This document shows positions 1-6,858 of a DNA stretch of 7,879 nt, piece by piece. The notes beneath the pieces were generated by a model, which worked only from the letters and a program-made list of their open reading frames with translations, was not told the origin of the DNA and searched no databases. Position 1 is the first letter of the stretch; each line of letters starts with the position of its first letter. Made by a program: the position numbers and the translations under genes. Origin of the DNA: an uncultured Clostridia bacterium (GTDB lineage Bacteria > Bacillota > Clostridia > Oscillospirales > Acutalibacteraceae); the NCBI GenBank assembly GCA_947174455.1, contig CAMWIZ010000032.1, positions 1 through 7,879 on the forward strand, read 5' to 3'.

Positions 1-6
1 TGCGAG

Positions 7-11
7 AGGAG
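7..11 (+). promoter_or_regulatory. Ribosome binding site selecting ATG 20
   Basis: AGGAG at 7-11 lies 8 bases before ATG 20. An in-frame GTG at 11 overlaps this Shine-Dalgarno and has none of its own at a workable distance, so ATG 20 is the better start. Confidence 0.8.
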
Positions 12-19
12 TGAGAGTT

Positions 20-2089
20 ATGCTGTCACAATCAGAGCAAAAACCAAATATATTGATTGTTGATAACTCATCAGACAAGAATAATTCTTTGTCTGATATT
101 CTCACTTTTAAATACAATATTCTTTTGGAAAAAAACTGTGATAAAGCCTTTGATACAATAAGGAGTATGCAGGACAAACTTTCTCTGATTCTACTTGATG
201 TATCAAAGTCTGTATCAGACGGTTTCCACCTTCTTAACCTTGTGAATAAGTACAGACTTGTTGATAAAATACCTATCATTATGATATCTGCAGATAGTTC
301 GGAGGATGTTGTGGAGCAGGCGTTTGCCCTAGGAGTAATGGATTTTTTTATCCGACCATTTGTGCCGCATATTATATTGCAGCGTATCTCCAATACTCTC
401 ATGGTTTTTAATAAGCAAAATGACTTGATGGATTTAATTGCAGACCAGGTTTATGAAAAACAAAAACAGCAGGATCTGATGATAAACGTGCTTAGCCATA
501 TTGTTGAAGTAAAAAACGGCGAGAGCGGTATACACGTTTTGCATATAAATACAGTCACGAGAATTTTGCTTGCGACACTTGTAAAAAAGACTGATAAGTA
601 TAATCTAACCGCAAGGGATATAGAACTCATCAGTTCAGCATCATCTCTGCATGATATAGGAAAAATGTACATCCCTGAAAGTGTACTCAATAAACCAAGT
701 CAGCTAAACGATGAGGAGTATGCTATTATGAAGCTCCACACCGAGTACGGTGCGGGTGTGCTTAAGGATATGTATGCTTATCATGATGAGCCTCTGTTGA
801 ATTATGCGTATGAAATTTGTCGTTGGCATCATGAACGCTATGACGGCAGAGGGTACCCAGATGGACTTAAAGGTGAAGAAATACCCATATCCGCACAAGT
901 TGTTTCCGTTGCAGATGTATACGATGCCTTAACGAGTGAGCGTGTTTATAAAGATGCTTATTCGTCTGAAAAGGCTGTCAAGATGATTTTAAACAAGGAA
1001 TGCGGTGATTTTAATCCGCTGCTTTTAGAGTGTTTGGTTGAGTCTATTGACACTATAAAGAAAGAGCTTGATTTTAAATCAATTTCTGAACAAAAGAACA
1101 AGGAAACACGCAGGGTTATTGACGAATTGAAGCATTATACCGACAAGAGTGTCTCTACACGGACGGTGCTTGCACTGAACCATGAGCATAAGAAAAACAG
1201 CTTCTTTACATCAATATCCGACGGTATACAATTTGAATATTTTATTGATGCCGCAGAACTTATCATTACCGAAAAAAAAGACGACGAAATTTACGATAGA
1301 ATTATTCATGATCCTATACATAACAAGAGAATCATGGCAAGCTGGGACAGGGAGATTTTCAATAAGTTTGTTAAAATTCTGAGAGAGGTTACTCCGGAAG
1401 ACCCAATAGTTAGCTTTAAGTGCCTTTATGGTGAGAAAACAAAGCGGTGGTTTAGGTTTGACTGCTGTTGTTTGTTTTCATCAGAAGGTGCACCGATTTG
1501 CACAAGCATAATAGGCAGAGCGAAAGATATTCACGCAGAGCATGAAAAACTAATACGATTGGAGGAACAGTCAAATCGAGATTCGCTGACAGGTTTCTAC
1601 AACGAACAGTATGCACAGTATTGCATTAAGCGGAGAATAAAAGACGACTCTGTACGTAATTATACCATGACATTATTTGACATAGATAATTTTAAGGGTG
1701 TTAACGAACGCTATGGGCATCATGTCGGCAATGAATTTCTCAGTACTCTTGCCGGTGAAATAAGCAGACAAGTGGGTAAAGACGATATCCTCTCAAGAAT
1801 TGGCGGAAATGAGTTCATGTTGTTTGTTGAGAACGTAGAGAATGTGAAGGATTATATAAAAAATATTTTTGACAGCGTAGATTATCTGCTTGAAAAATGG
1901 TCCGTGTCACTAAGTATTGGCATTAGTAAGTCAGATAAGCCGTTCGGTGAATACGATAATTTGTTTTGGCAGGCCGAACAAGCACTTTACCGCTGTAAAC
2001 GTGACCCAAAGCAGAAGTATATTTTTTATAACGATAATACAAACGATAATTTATCTAAAGAAATCACGGAAAATGTCAGCGTGGTATAA
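20..2089 (+). CDS. REC / HD-GYP / PAS / GGDEF c-di-GMP signalling protein (probable phosphodiesterase)
   Basis: Predicted soluble 689-residue response regulator that probably hydrolyses cyclic di-GMP; I see no membrane segment. Residues number from ATG 20. Receiver about 9-125: phosphoacceptor D60 in LILLDVSK and S90 are present, but the usual acidic pair is D15-N16 and the usual Lys is R112 (FIRPF). HD-GYP about 150-350: likely metal ligands E163, H172, H211-D212, H240, H270-H271 and D299 are all present, with K215 and the HHERYDGRGYP signature at 270-280. PAS-like domain about 398-507. GGDEF about 515-668: RDSLTG and FDIDNFK are intact, but the active-site loop reads GGNEF (595-599) and the RxxD inhibitory site is missing its Arg. 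I infer an active phosphodiesterase with a weak or GTP-sensing cyclase domain. The next gene is 237 bases away with its own promoter, so this is probably not the same operon. No partner kinase is visible. Confidence 0.93.
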   Translation: MLSQSEQKPNILIVDNSSDKNNSLSDILTFKYNILLEKNCDKAFDTIRSMQDKLSLILLDVSKSVSDGFHLLNLVNKYRLVDKIPIIMISADSSEDVVEQAFALGVMDFFIRPFVPHIILQRISNTLMVFNKQNDLMDLIADQVYEKQKQQDLMINVLSHIVEVKNGESGIHVLHINTVTRILLATLVKKTDKYNLTARDIELISSASSLHDIGKMYIPESVLNKPSQLNDEEYAIMKLHTEYGAGVLKDMYAYHDEPLLNYAYEICRWHHERYDGRGYPDGLKGEEIPISAQVVSVADVYDALTSERVYKDAYSSEKAVKMILNKECGDFNPLLLECLVESIDTIKKELDFKSISEQKNKETRRVIDELKHYTDKSVSTRTVLALNHEHKKNSFFTSISDGIQFEYFIDAAELIITEKKDDEIYDRIIHDPIHNKRIMASWDREIFNKFVKILREVTPEDPIVSFKCLYGEKTKRWFRFDCCCLFSSEGAPICTSIIGRAKDIHAEHEKLIRLEEQSNRDSLTGFYNEQYAQYCIKRRIKDDSVRNYTMTLFDIDNFKGVNERYGHHVGNEFLSTLAGEISRQVGKDDILSRIGGNEFMLFVENVENVKDYIKNIFDSVDYLLEKWSVSLSIGISKSDKPFGEYDNLFWQAEQALYRCKRDPKQKYIFYNDNTNDNLSKEITENVSVV

Positions 2090-2167
2090 TGAGTTTCTGT
2101 GCTTTGTCTGTCAGAAGTATTATTTTTCTTTATGTGGATTAAACACTAATTAACGTATTGATTATAC

Positions 2168-2196
2168 TTGTTACTTTTTTGAATTTGTGGTAAAAT
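2168..2196 (+). promoter_or_regulatory. Candidate sigma-A promoter with extended -10
   Basis: TTGTTA (2168-2173), a 17-base spacer and TAAAAT (2191-2196), preceded by TGG to give an extended -10. Predicted transcription start is near 2203, leaving a leader of about 124 bases before the Stealth gene. The -35 matches consensus at 4 of 6 bases and the -10 at 5 of 6. Confidence 0.6.
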
Positions 2197-2217
2197 TATT
2201 GGCATGGCCTTGAAGAT

Positions 2218-2257
2218 AAAGCTAATAATATAGTAAGAAGGTCTTATTGTAAGCTTT
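2218..2257 (+). other. Foldable AU-rich leader segment upstream of the Stealth gene
   Basis: Two nested inverted repeats. The outer pair is AAAGCT (2218-2223) with AGCTTT (2252-2257). The inner pair is 2231-2238 with 2242-2249, 8 pairs including two G-U, closed by an AGG loop. No T run follows, so it is not an intrinsic terminator. I recognise no riboswitch core. It may be a weak leader structure or chance in AT-rich DNA. Confidence 0.25.
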
Positions 2258-2312
2258 GGATTGGTACTTTGCCGCAAATTTATGCATCTGTAAAGTTTGT
2301 AAAATAATACTA

Positions 2313-2317
2313 AGGGG
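2313..2317 (+). promoter_or_regulatory. Ribosome binding site supporting a TTG start
   Basis: AGGGG at 2313-2317 is 9 bases before TTG 2327. The only nearby in-frame ATG (2348) would remove the IDFVMIW part of the conserved first family motif and has no Shine-Dalgarno, so the TTG start is preferred. Confidence 0.75.
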
Positions 2318-2326
2318 TGTCATTGC

Positions 2327-3322
2327 TTGAATAAAATTGATTTTGTTATGATATGGGTGGACGGCAACGATCCTGAGTGGCGAAAGGAAAAAAGAATGTA
2401 TGACTCGTCCGCCGAGGGAGTCGATGATACCGAGGTTCGCTACAGAGACTGGGATAACTTACAGTATTGGTTCAGGGCAGTGGAAAAGTTTGCTCCCTGG
2501 GTTAACAAAATTCACTTCGTTACATGGGGGCATCTTCCAAAGTGGCTCAATAAAGATAATCCAAAGCTACATATTGTAAATCACAGGGATTATATACCTG
2601 CTGAGTACTTACCTACATTTAACTCCCATACCATTGAGCTTAACTTACATAGAATTGAGGGACTTGCTGAGCAGTTTGTTTATTTTAATGACGACTTTTT
2701 TGTGACTGCTCCTGTATGTCCTGAGGACTTTTTTAAGGATAACCGTCCGATGGATACCTATGGCCTTGATTGCATCTATTTCAATAAGAGCAGTGCAGGA
2801 CACTTTAATGGCAATAATATTACTGTAATCAACTCTCATTTTAATCGAAAAGAGGCCATGCGAAAGAACTTTTCAAAATGGTATACTCCCAAAAATGGTA
2901 TTAAGAGAGTTGTAAAAACTGCTGCACTCAGTATGTGGCCTTGGTTTCCGGGGATGTATTATAACCATCTTGCAAGTAACTTTTTAAAAAGTACATATCA
3001 AAAAGTTTGGGAGATAGAGGGAGAATATTTGAACGAGGTTTGCAAAGATAAATTTCGTTCACAACTTAATTGCAATCAATGGTTAATGAAGTTTTGGCAG
3101 CTCGCCGAGGGTGTAGCTGAACCGAGAAGTACAAGCATAGGAAAATGCTTTCACCTCAAGGACACTAACTTTGCTGAAATGCTTAATGCAATAGAAACCG
3201 GCAGATATAAGCTGATTTGTATTAACGATACCGAAAATGTTTCTGATTTTGAAGTAAAAAAAGAGCAGGTAATAAATTCTTTTTCAAAACTTCTTCCTGA
3301 AAAGTCAAGCTTTGAAAAATAG
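2327..3322 (+). CDS. Stealth-family sugar-1-phosphate transferase (capsule/phosphoglycan synthesis)
   Basis: 331 residues with a UUG start. The family, which includes the human GlcNAc-1-phosphotransferase GNPTAB and bacterial capsule polymerases, moves sugar-1-phosphate from a nucleotide sugar to a glycan acceptor in the cytoplasm. All four conserved regions can be seen: CR1 at 4-18 (WVDGNDPEW); CR2 at about 40-136, including FNSHTIELNLHRI (98-110) and YFNDDFF (119-125); CR3 around 213-262 (NHLASNFLKSTY, then FRSQLNCNQW); and CR4 from about 293 (YKLICIND), ending in the family-like PEKSSFEK tail. No signal peptide or membrane helix is evident. The length suits a complete single-domain bacterial member. 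No other glycan genes are in the window, so donor and acceptor sugars cannot be named. It appears monocistronic, with its own upstream promoter and a separate promoter before the next gene. Confidence 0.93.
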   Translation: MNKIDFVMIWVDGNDPEWRKEKRMYDSSAEGVDDTEVRYRDWDNLQYWFRAVEKFAPWVNKIHFVTWGHLPKWLNKDNPKLHIVNHRDYIPAEYLPTFNSHTIELNLHRIEGLAEQFVYFNDDFFVTAPVCPEDFFKDNRPMDTYGLDCIYFNKSSAGHFNGNNITVINSHFNRKEAMRKNFSKWYTPKNGIKRVVKTAALSMWPWFPGMYYNHLASNFLKSTYQKVWEIEGEYLNEVCKDKFRSQLNCNQWLMKFWQLAEGVAEPRSTSIGKCFHLKDTNFAEMLNAIETGRYKLICINDTENVSDFEVKKEQVINSFSKLLPEKSSFEK

Positions 3323-3361
3323 CTGAATACTTTAATAAATAGTGAATTTTGGGTAATAGTG

Positions 3362-3390
3362 TTTACTTTTTGCCAAAAATTTTATATAAT
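3362..3390 (+). promoter_or_regulatory. Promoter of acn
   Basis: TTTACT (3362-3367), a 17-base spacer and a perfect TATAAT (3385-3390). Predicted start is near 3397, giving a leader of about 108 bases before acn. A 13-base A/T dyad, TTTTTGCCAAAAA (3367-3379), overlaps the last base of the -35 box and fills most of the spacer. The 7-base direct repeat AATAGTG lies at 3338-3344 and 3355-3361, the second copy abutting the -35. Confidence 0.7.
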
Positions 3391-3491
3391 AAATAATACA
3401 TTATGGACCTTGGGGGAGGTTTGTATTCCGCTTGGTCAGTTGTTGTGCTTTTGTTTGAAAGTACTTATTTAATAAAGAAAAATATGAACAG

Positions 3492-3496
3492 GGAGG
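3492..3496 (+). promoter_or_regulatory. Ribosome binding site selecting ATG 3505
   Basis: GGAGG at 3492-3496 is 8 bases before ATG 3505. The frame is open back to an ATG at 3403, but that codon is only about 6 bases from the predicted transcription start, lacks a Shine-Dalgarno, and would add 34 residues not typical of aconitases. Confidence 0.88.
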
Positions 3497-3504
3497 AATC
3501 CACT

Positions 3505-5436
3505 ATGGGTTACACTATCGCACAAAAGATTATTAAGGAACATCTTCTGAGCGGTGACATGACTGTTGGAAGTGATATTGGTTTAAAAATCGACCAAACA
3601 CTCACACAGGACGCTACGGGTACCATGGCTTATCTTGAGTTTGAAGCTATAGGTATTCCCCGTGTAAAAACCGAGAAGAGCGTTGCTTACATTGATCATA
3701 ACACATTGCAGACAGGCTTTGAAAATGCTGATGACCATCGTTTTATTCAGACGGTTGCTAAAAAGCATGGTATATATTTCTCAAGACCGGGTAACGGCAT
3801 TTGTCATCAGGTTCATTTGGAGCGTTTCGGTGCCCCGGGAAAGACCCTTATCGGTTCTGACAGCCATACACCGACAGGCGGCGGTATAGGTATGCTTGCA
3901 ATGGGTGCTGGCGGTCTTGACGTTGCTGTTGCTATGGGCGGCGGTGCTTACTACATAACAATGCCTAAAATGGTAAAGGTTAACCTTACAGGAAAACTCG
4001 GTGCTTGGGTTTCTGCTAAGGATGTCATTCTTGAGGTTCTTAGAATTATGTCTGTTAAGGGCGGAGTCGGTAAGATTATTGAGTACGCAGGCGAGGGTGT
4101 TAAAACACTCAGCGTACCTGAGCGTGCAACCATAACGAATATGGGTGCAGAGCTTGGTGCAACTACATCTATCTTCCCGTCTGATGAAATTACAAGGGAA
4201 TTTTTGAAAGCGCAGGGCAGAGAAGACGTTTGGGTGGAACTCAAGTCCGACGACGATGCTGTATATGACGAGGTTATTGATATAGATCTCAGTAAGCTTG
4301 CTCCTATGGCTGCCTGTCCGCACAGCCCCGATAACGTTAAAACGATTGAAGAAATCGGTGCTAAGAAAATAGATCAGGTGTGTATCGGTTCATGTACCAA
4401 CTCCAGCTACCTTGACCTTATGAGAGTTGCAGCTATTTTAAAGGGGAAAACAGTTTGTCCTACTGTTTCATTGTCAATTGCTCCTGGCTCAAAACAGGTT
4501 TATAATATGCTTGCACTCAACGGTGCTTTGGGTGATCTTATTGCAGCAGGTGCAAGAATTTTGGAGTGTGCCTGCGGTCCATGTATTGGTATGGGACAGT
4601 CACCTAACTCAGCGGGTATCTCACTCAGAACCTTTAACCGCAACTTTGAGGGACGTTCCGGTACAAAGGACGGACAAATTTATTTGGTAAGTCCGGAGAC
4701 TGCAGCAGCTTCCGCACTCACAGGTGTGTTTACAGATCCACGTACACTGGGTGACGCTGTAGAAATTAAGCTCCCTGAAGAGTTCCTTATTAACGATAAC
4801 ATGGTTGTAGCTCCGATTGAGGAAAGCAAGATGGATACTGTTGAGGTTCTCAGAGGACCAAACATCAAGCCTTTCCCACAGACTTCTCCGCTTGAGGAAA
4901 CAATCGAGGCTTCTTGTGCATTAAAGGTTGGCGACAATATTACAACTGATCACATCATGCCGGCTGGTGCCAAGATTTTGCCGCTCCGTTCAAACATTCC
5001 TGCAATTTCTCAACACTGCTTTACAGTTTGTGATACAGAGTTTCCGCAGAGAGCCCTTGCACTTGGCAAGAGCATTATAGTCGGCGGTGCAAACTATGGA
5101 CAAGGCTCATCAAGAGAGCATGCCGCACTTGCTCCGCTTTATCTCGGCGTAAAGGCAGTTCTTGTAAAGAGCTTTGCAAGAATTCACAAGAGTAACCTTA
5201 TCAATGCAGGTATTTTGCCACTCACTTTCTCAAATGCAGACGATTACGAGAAAATTGCACAGGGTGATGAGCTTGTAATAGCAGATGTTAAGAGCAAGCT
5301 GTTAAATGGTGAGAAGCTTGTGGTTACAAATGTAACAAAGGGCATTGATATTGAGGTTGAGTGCGAACTTACCGACAGAACAAGAGCCATTATTATTGCA
5401 GGCGGACTGCTTGACTATACAAGAGAAAACTCTTAA
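3505..5436 (+). CDS. acn: Aconitate hydratase, single-chain Aquifex/clostridial type
   Basis: 643 residues. Interconverts citrate and isocitrate through cis-aconitate in the cytoplasm, using a [4Fe-4S] cluster. The LeuC-like catalytic part spans about 1-425: DHNTL (64-68), GSDSHTPTGGG (117-127), and cluster ligands C297 (GSCTNSS), C357 and C360 (CACGPC). The LeuD-like swivel domain spans about 465-643: GDNITTDHIMPAG (476-488) and the substrate-binding loop GQGSSREHAA (532-541). It is shorter than the roughly 750-900-residue AcnA/AcnB enzymes and matches the compact family of about 640 residues. The same fold is used by isopropylmalate and homoaconitate dehydratases. Those are usually two subunits, and the icd gene next door favours aconitase. 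It has its own promoter, and a probable terminator follows its stop codon. The sequence appears complete, with no missing cluster residue. Confidence 0.95.
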   Translation: MGYTIAQKIIKEHLLSGDMTVGSDIGLKIDQTLTQDATGTMAYLEFEAIGIPRVKTEKSVAYIDHNTLQTGFENADDHRFIQTVAKKHGIYFSRPGNGICHQVHLERFGAPGKTLIGSDSHTPTGGGIGMLAMGAGGLDVAVAMGGGAYYITMPKMVKVNLTGKLGAWVSAKDVILEVLRIMSVKGGVGKIIEYAGEGVKTLSVPERATITNMGAELGATTSIFPSDEITREFLKAQGREDVWVELKSDDDAVYDEVIDIDLSKLAPMAACPHSPDNVKTIEEIGAKKIDQVCIGSCTNSSYLDLMRVAAILKGKTVCPTVSLSIAPGSKQVYNMLALNGALGDLIAAGARILECACGPCIGMGQSPNSAGISLRTFNRNFEGRSGTKDGQIYLVSPETAAASALTGVFTDPRTLGDAVEIKLPEEFLINDNMVVAPIEESKMDTVEVLRGPNIKPFPQTSPLEETIEASCALKVGDNITTDHIMPAGAKILPLRSNIPAISQHCFTVCDTEFPQRALALGKSIIVGGANYGQGSSREHAALAPLYLGVKAVLVKSFARIHKSNLINAGILPLTFSNADDYEKIAQGDELVIADVKSKLLNGEKLVVTNVTKGIDIEVECELTDRTRAIIIAGGLLDYTRENS

Positions 5437-5452
5437 TTTAATCAATTTCTTT

Positions 5453-5513
5453 CGATTAGCTGAGGCAAGGGTGTCTTTGTGTGGCATGTTTTGCCTTAGC
5501 TAAACGTGTTTTT
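5453..5513 (+). terminator. Probable intrinsic terminator after acn
   Basis: Inverted repeat TTAGCTGAGGCAA (5456-5468) with TTGCCTTAGCTAA (5491-5503): 13 continuous pairs including one G-U. Two more pairs form outside an A-A mismatch (5453-5454 with 5505-5506). The loop is 22 bases and a T5 run follows at 5509-5513. It begins 20 bases after the acn stop. The long loop and modest T tract make efficiency uncertain, so it may act as a partial terminator or attenuator before icd. Confidence 0.65.
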
Positions 5514-5518
5514 ATAAT
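5491..5518 (+). promoter_or_regulatory. Candidate icd promoter overlapping the terminator
   Basis: TTGCCT (5491-5496), a 16-base spacer and a perfect TATAAT (5513-5518). Predicted start is near 5525. The -35 box is the beginning of the terminator's 3' arm. A second TATAAT at 5534-5539 abuts the Shine-Dalgarno, would start transcription too late to include it, and has no good -35. Confidence 0.5.
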
Positions 5519-5540
5519 GTTTAAAATTCATTTTATAATA

Positions 5541-5585
5541 AAGGAGGCAGCGTCAAATTATTCATATAGTTTGACAGCGAAAACA
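5541..5585 (+). promoter_or_regulatory. Distant Shine-Dalgarno and intervening hairpin before icd
   Basis: AAGGAGG (5541-5547) is an excellent ribosome binding site but lies 38 bases before ATG 5586. The gap contains a hairpin: 5552-5561 pairs with 5566-5575 in 10 continuous pairs (one G-U) around a TCAT loop. Two more G-C pairs (5550-5551 with 5577-5578) form if A5576 is bulged. Folding leaves 5548-5549 and 5579-5585, an effective spacing of about 9 bases. No good alternative start lies at normal distance from the Shine-Dalgarno. Confidence 0.6.
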
Positions 5586-6797
5586 ATGGCAGATAAAATT
5601 CAAATGAAAACCCCCCTCGTTGAGATGGATGGAGATGAGATGACCAGAGTAATCTGGAAAATGATTAAGGATATTTTGCTTACACCTTACATTGACCTAA
5701 AAACAGAATACTACGATCTTGGTTTGGTTCATAGAAATGAAACTAATGATCAAGTTACAATCGACAGTGCTGAGGCTACGAAGAAGTACGGTGTAGCCGT
5801 TAAGTGTGCAACCATCACACCCAATGCAGAGAGAGTTAAAGAGTACAACTTGAAAGAAATGTGGAAGTCACCGAACGGTACTATTCGTGCAAGTCTTGAC
5901 GGTACAGTATTCAGAAGTCCTATACTTGTTAAAGGTATAACACCATTTATTCCTACATGGACTAAGCCTATAACAATAGCACGTCATGCTTACGGCGATG
6001 TTTATAAAAACACTGAGATGCAAGTTGAGGCAGGCTGTAAGGCAGAACTTTGCGTAACTAAGCCTGACGGTACTGAGGAACGCTCTCTTATTCATGATTT
6101 TGCAACAAACGGAATTATACAGGGACTTCATAACCTTGACCGCAGCATAGGTAGCTTTGCCCGTTCCTGTTTTAACTACGCACTGGATTTAAAACAAGAT
6201 ATTTGGTTTGCAACAAAGGATACAATTTCAAAAAAATATGACCACCGTTTCAAGGACGTTTTTAACGAGATTTTTGAGACGGAATATAAAGAAAAATTCG
6301 CTCAGGCGGGCATTGAGTATTTCTATACACTTATTGACGATGCAGTTGCACGTGTAGTACGTTCTGAGGGCGGTTATATTTGGGCTTGCAAAAACTATGA
6401 CGGTGATGTTATGTCCGATATGGTAGCAACTGCATTCGGCTCACTTGCCATGATGACATCTGTTCTTGTATCACCTGACGGAGTTTATGAGTACGAGGCA
6501 GCACACGGTACAGTTCAAAGACACTACTATAAGTACTTAAAGGGTGAAACAACCTCTACAAACTCTGTTGCAACACTTTACGCTTGGACGGGTGCTTTAA
6601 GGAAAAGAGGCGAACTCGACAATACACCTGAGCTTTGTGAGTTTGCGGATAAGCTTGAAAAAGCTACAGTTCAGACTATTGAGGAAGGCGTTATGACAGG
6701 CGACCTTGCACTTCTATCTAAGCTTGATAATATTCAGAAGGTTGACACGGAGACTTTCCTTGTTGAGGTGAACAAGAGATTGCAGGCAATGCTGTAA
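5586..6797 (+). CDS. icd: NADP-dependent isocitrate dehydrogenase, eukaryote-type
   Basis: 403 residues. Oxidatively decarboxylates isocitrate to 2-oxoglutarate, making NADPH, with Mg or Mn. The start is fixed by homology: [20 protein letters not shown] matches the usual N-terminus of the family that includes human IDH1/IDH2 (about 410 residues) rather than the E. coli Icd type. Isocitrate contacts are visible at KSPNGTIR (94-101; S95, N97, R101), R110 and R133 in ARHAYGDVY (the equivalent of human R132), with Y140 and K211. Metal-site Asp residues are at 251-252, 274 and 278. The coenzyme loop [10 protein letters not shown] (305-314) has R312 and H313 where human IDH1 holds the 2'-phosphate, which supports NADP over NAD. 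It follows acn, its pathway predecessor, across a probable terminator/promoter, and rex follows 61 bases later. The frame is open 35 codons further upstream, but that part looks non-coding. Confidence 0.95.
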   Translation: MADKIQMKTPLVEMDGDEMTRVIWKMIKDILLTPYIDLKTEYYDLGLVHRNETNDQVTIDSAEATKKYGVAVKCATITPNAERVKEYNLKEMWKSPNGTIRASLDGTVFRSPILVKGITPFIPTWTKPITIARHAYGDVYKNTEMQVEAGCKAELCVTKPDGTEERSLIHDFATNGIIQGLHNLDRSIGSFARSCFNYALDLKQDIWFATKDTISKKYDHRFKDVFNEIFETEYKEKFAQAGIEYFYTLIDDAVARVVRSEGGYIWACKNYDGDVMSDMVATAFGSLAMMTSVLVSPDGVYEYEAAHGTVQRHYYKYLKGETTSTNSVATLYAWTGALRKRGELDNTPELCEFADKLEKATVQTIEEGVMTGDLALLSKLDNIQKVDTETFLVEVNKRLQAML

Positions 6798-6858
6798 TAA
6801 TGTGTACAAATTCAGTTGAAAAGAGTGGGATTATTACTAATAAGGTGGAGGCTGACTT

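Noticed and set aside
2094..2130. Possible terminator after the c-di-GMP gene
   Set aside because: Only a 5-6 pair AT-rich stem (TTCTG with CAGAA) with a 12-base loop before a T-rich run; too weak to call.
2134..2185. Rex- or CRP-like operator in the first intergenic region
   Set aside because: Short matches (TTGTTA, TTAAC, TGTG...CAC) occur, but no properly spaced palindrome forms.
3403..3440. Riboswitch or attenuator in the acn leader
   Set aside because: Only competing 4-pair stems (ACCT with AGGT, GACC with GGTC) were found; no known riboswitch core or iron-responsive-element-like loop.
3403..3504. 34-codon upstream extension of acn
   Set aside because: ATG 3403 is almost at the predicted transcript start and has no ribosome site; ATG 3505 has a strong one and fits the family.
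3781..4323. 180-codon open frame on the minus strand inside acn
   Set aside because: It is antisense to conserved aconitase motifs, has no recognisable domain or ribosome site, and is explained by acn codon bias.
5481..5585. N-terminal extension of icd from GTG 5481 or ATG 5517
   Set aside because: GTG 5481 has a weak AAGGG but lies in the terminator loop; ATG 5517 overlaps the TATAAT box and has no Shine-Dalgarno. The added residues do not resemble the family, whose normal start is at 5586.
6816..6843. Separate rex promoter TTGAAA-N16-TAATAA
   Set aside because: Transcription would begin within the Shine-Dalgarno, and the -10 is poor.
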